Source: an uncultured SAR86 cluster bacterium
GTDB lineage: Bacteria; Pseudomonadota; Gammaproteobacteria; Magnimaribacterales; Magnimaribacteraceae
Direction of reading: 5' to 3'
Assembly (NCBI GenBank): GCA_902537425.1
Contig: CACBBD010000003.1
Span: 35,474-99,473, forward strand
DNA: 64,000 nucleotides
Under the pieces are notes generated by a model. The model worked only from the letters and a program-made list of their open reading frames with translations. It had not been told where the DNA came from and searched no databases. This document shows positions 62,783-64,000 of this stretch, one piece after another (the first letter of the stretch is position 1; the number at the start of each line of letters is the position of its first letter). A program made the translations under genes and the position numbers.

Positions 62783-64000
62783 ATGAAACTTTCTAATTCT
62801 TACATAGGTTTACCAGAGGAATTTTATCAAGTGGTGAATCCAACACCAGTAAAGAATCCAAAGACACTTATTTTCAATGAGGATCTTGCTGATTCACTCG
62901 GCATAAAATTAAAAGATGAAGAGGTATCAAATTTCTTTTCTGGTAATGGTTTGCCGAAAGATTCAGTTCCGATAGCATTGAATTATGCTGGGCATCAGTT
63001 TGGAAACTTTGTTCAGCAACTCGGGGATGGTCGTGCTGTCTTACTCGGTGAAATCAACACCAAAGATGGAACATATGATTTACAGTTAAAAGGCTCTGGT
63101 AAAACTATGTTTTCAAGACAAGGAGATGGTAGATCAGCTCTTGGTCCAGTCATAAGAGAATATATCCTTAGCGAAGCAATGCACTATCTAGGAGTACCTA
63201 CTTCGAGAGCTTTAGCGGCTATTGCAACAGGAGAACATGTTGCAAGAGAAACTTTTGAGCCTGGTGGTGTGTTAACACGAATAGCGAAAAGTCACTTGAG
63301 AGTGGGAACCTTTGAATATTTTGCTTCCAGACAACAATTAAATGATGTCAAGATGCTGGCTGATTTTGCTATACAAAGACATTATCCAGAAATAAGAGAA
63401 ACGGAAAAACATTATCTTGAACTTCTTAAAAGGGTAGCTTCAAATCAATCTAAACTCGTATCAAAATGGATGAGTGTTGGGTTTATACATGGAGTTATGA
63501 ATACTGATAATTTCACCATTTCTGGAGAGACTATTGATTATGGGCCATGTGCTTTTTTAGATGAGTACCACCCTGGAAAAGTGTTTAGTTCAATAGATCA
63601 AAATGGAAGATATGCATTCGGTAATCAACCAAGCATTGCTTCATGGAACCTTGCCTCTCTCGCAGGTTGTCTTATTGCATTCATTGATAAAGATTCAGAT
63701 AAAGCTAATGAACTTGCCACAGAGGTCTTAGATAATTTCTCGAAAGAAACTAACCAAAGAATTCTTGATCTGATGTGCGAAAAGATTGGATTAAATGGAA
63801 GAAAAAAAGAGAATCAAACTTTGTTGAGGAATTTACTTAAAATAATGATGGACAATGAAGCAGACTATACTATTACCTTCAGAAACTTATCAAAAGTCCT
63901 CTTTGAAGACTCTGATGCATTTTTTAATCAATTTTCTGAGAAAAAAGAAATTAATGCCTGGTTGAATCATTGGGAGCAAGCATTAAAAAAAGAGCATAAA
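62783..64000 (+). CDS. selO: SelO/YdiU protein adenylyltransferase, 5' part
   Basis: The first 406 codons of a pseudokinase-fold enzyme that transfers AMP to proteins; the 3' end is outside the window. Motifs include Asn-Tyr-Ala-Gly-His-Gln-Phe-Gly near 68, Leu-Lys-Gly-Ser-Gly-Lys-Thr near 100, Gly-Asp-Gly-Arg-Ser-Ala-Leu near 113, and the catalytic Gly-Val-Met-Asn-Thr-Asp-Asn near 236 with Asp-Tyr-Gly-Pro near 252. The frame runs without stop to the last base. A role in oxidative stress is known in E. coli. It is divergent from the TauD-like gene. Confidence 0.92.
   Translation, partial: MKLSNSYIGLPEEFYQVVNPTPVKNPKTLIFNEDLADSLGIKLKDEEVSNFFSGNGLPKDSVPIALNYAGHQFGNFVQQLGDGRAVLLGEINTKDGTYDLQLKGSGKTMFSRQGDGRSALGPVIREYILSEAMHYLGVPTSRALAAIATGEHVARETFEPGGVLTRIAKSHLRVGTFEYFASRQQLNDVKMLADFAIQRHYPEIRETEKHYLELLKRVASNQSKLVSKWMSVGFIHGVMNTDNFTISGETIDYGPCAFLDEYHPGKVFSSIDQNGRYAFGNQPSIASWNLASLAGCLIAFIDKDSDKANELATEVLDNFSKETNQRILDLMCEKIGLNGRKKENQTLLRNLLKIMMDNEADYTITFRNLSKVLFEDSDAFFNQFSEKKEINAWLNHWEQALKKEHK

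Overview
The window is AT-rich, gene-dense chromosomal DNA from a Gram-negative bacterium, most likely a streamlined marine gammaproteobacterium. The gene order rpoE-rseA-mucD-lepA-lepB-rnc-era-recO-acpS, the trio tgt-yajC-secDF, and the presence of sdhE, ygfZ, rsmJ, plsB and selO are gammaproteobacterial. Low GC, very short intergenic gaps, convergent genes that share stop-codon bases, and many acyl-CoA ligases and TauD-like dioxygenases resemble SAR86-type open-ocean cells. That lineage is an inference. I see no transposase, integrase, phage gene, CRISPR array or rRNA.

Layout. 1-4.5 kb (minus): malate synthase G, a DUF1330 protein, a TauE/SafE exporter, the malonate transporter MadLM and the start of a lipoprotein read as one probable operon. 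4.6-8.1 kb (plus): a bifunctional beta-oxidation enzyme and an amidase. 8.1-13.2 kb (minus): an exported M20 peptidase, a PIF1-like helicase, RmuC and a GPH-type permease, then tRNA-Gly(GCC). 13.4-16.2 kb (minus): a small membrane protein, malonyl-CoA synthetase (matB-like) and a short-chain dehydrogenase. 16.3-19.4 kb (plus): folE, a Baeyer-Villiger-type monooxygenase and a GNAT acetyltransferase. 19.4-23.8 kb (minus): a possible catabolic operon of chorismate mutase, AhpD-like protein, acyl-CoA ligase, a 49-codon small ORF, a TauD dioxygenase and an EamA exporter.

23.9-29.5 kb: an M20D amidohydrolase, DUF805, tRNA-Glu(TTC) with a clear sigma70 promoter, an ABC exporter controlled by a YtrA-like GntR repressor with a visible operator, trmJ and suhB. 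29.5-34.8 kb (minus): secF, secD, yajC, tgt, queA and tRNA-Leu(CAA). 34.9-37.3 kb: plsB. 37.3-49.4 kb (minus): a long housekeeping block of rsmJ, uppP, tsaB, adk, acpS, recO, era, rnc, lepB, lepA, mucD, rseA, rpoE, glk and sdhE. 49.5-54.9 kb: ygfZ, ung, a 363-bp gene-free AT-rich gap with DnaA-box-like sites, serA with a perfect inverted repeat at its start codon, argF and glpK. 55-64 kb: nrdAB with NrdR-like and DnaA-like boxes, a glycerophosphodiesterase lacking a normal start codon, a rhodanese, a pyruvate-carboxylase-B-like carboxyltransferase without a biotin domain, a second TauD-like dioxygenase and the 5' part of selO.

How the genes work together. Malonate import (MadLM) plus MatB would give malonyl-CoA. 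Malate synthase, the FadB-like enzyme and the CoA ligases process acyl-CoA and two-carbon units. The 37-50 kb block is envelope, translation and stress housekeeping. No clearly new multi-gene system is proven. The best candidates for follow-up are the 19.4-23.8 kb operon with its small ORF, the DnaA-box region at 51.06 kb, and the serA leader inverted repeat.
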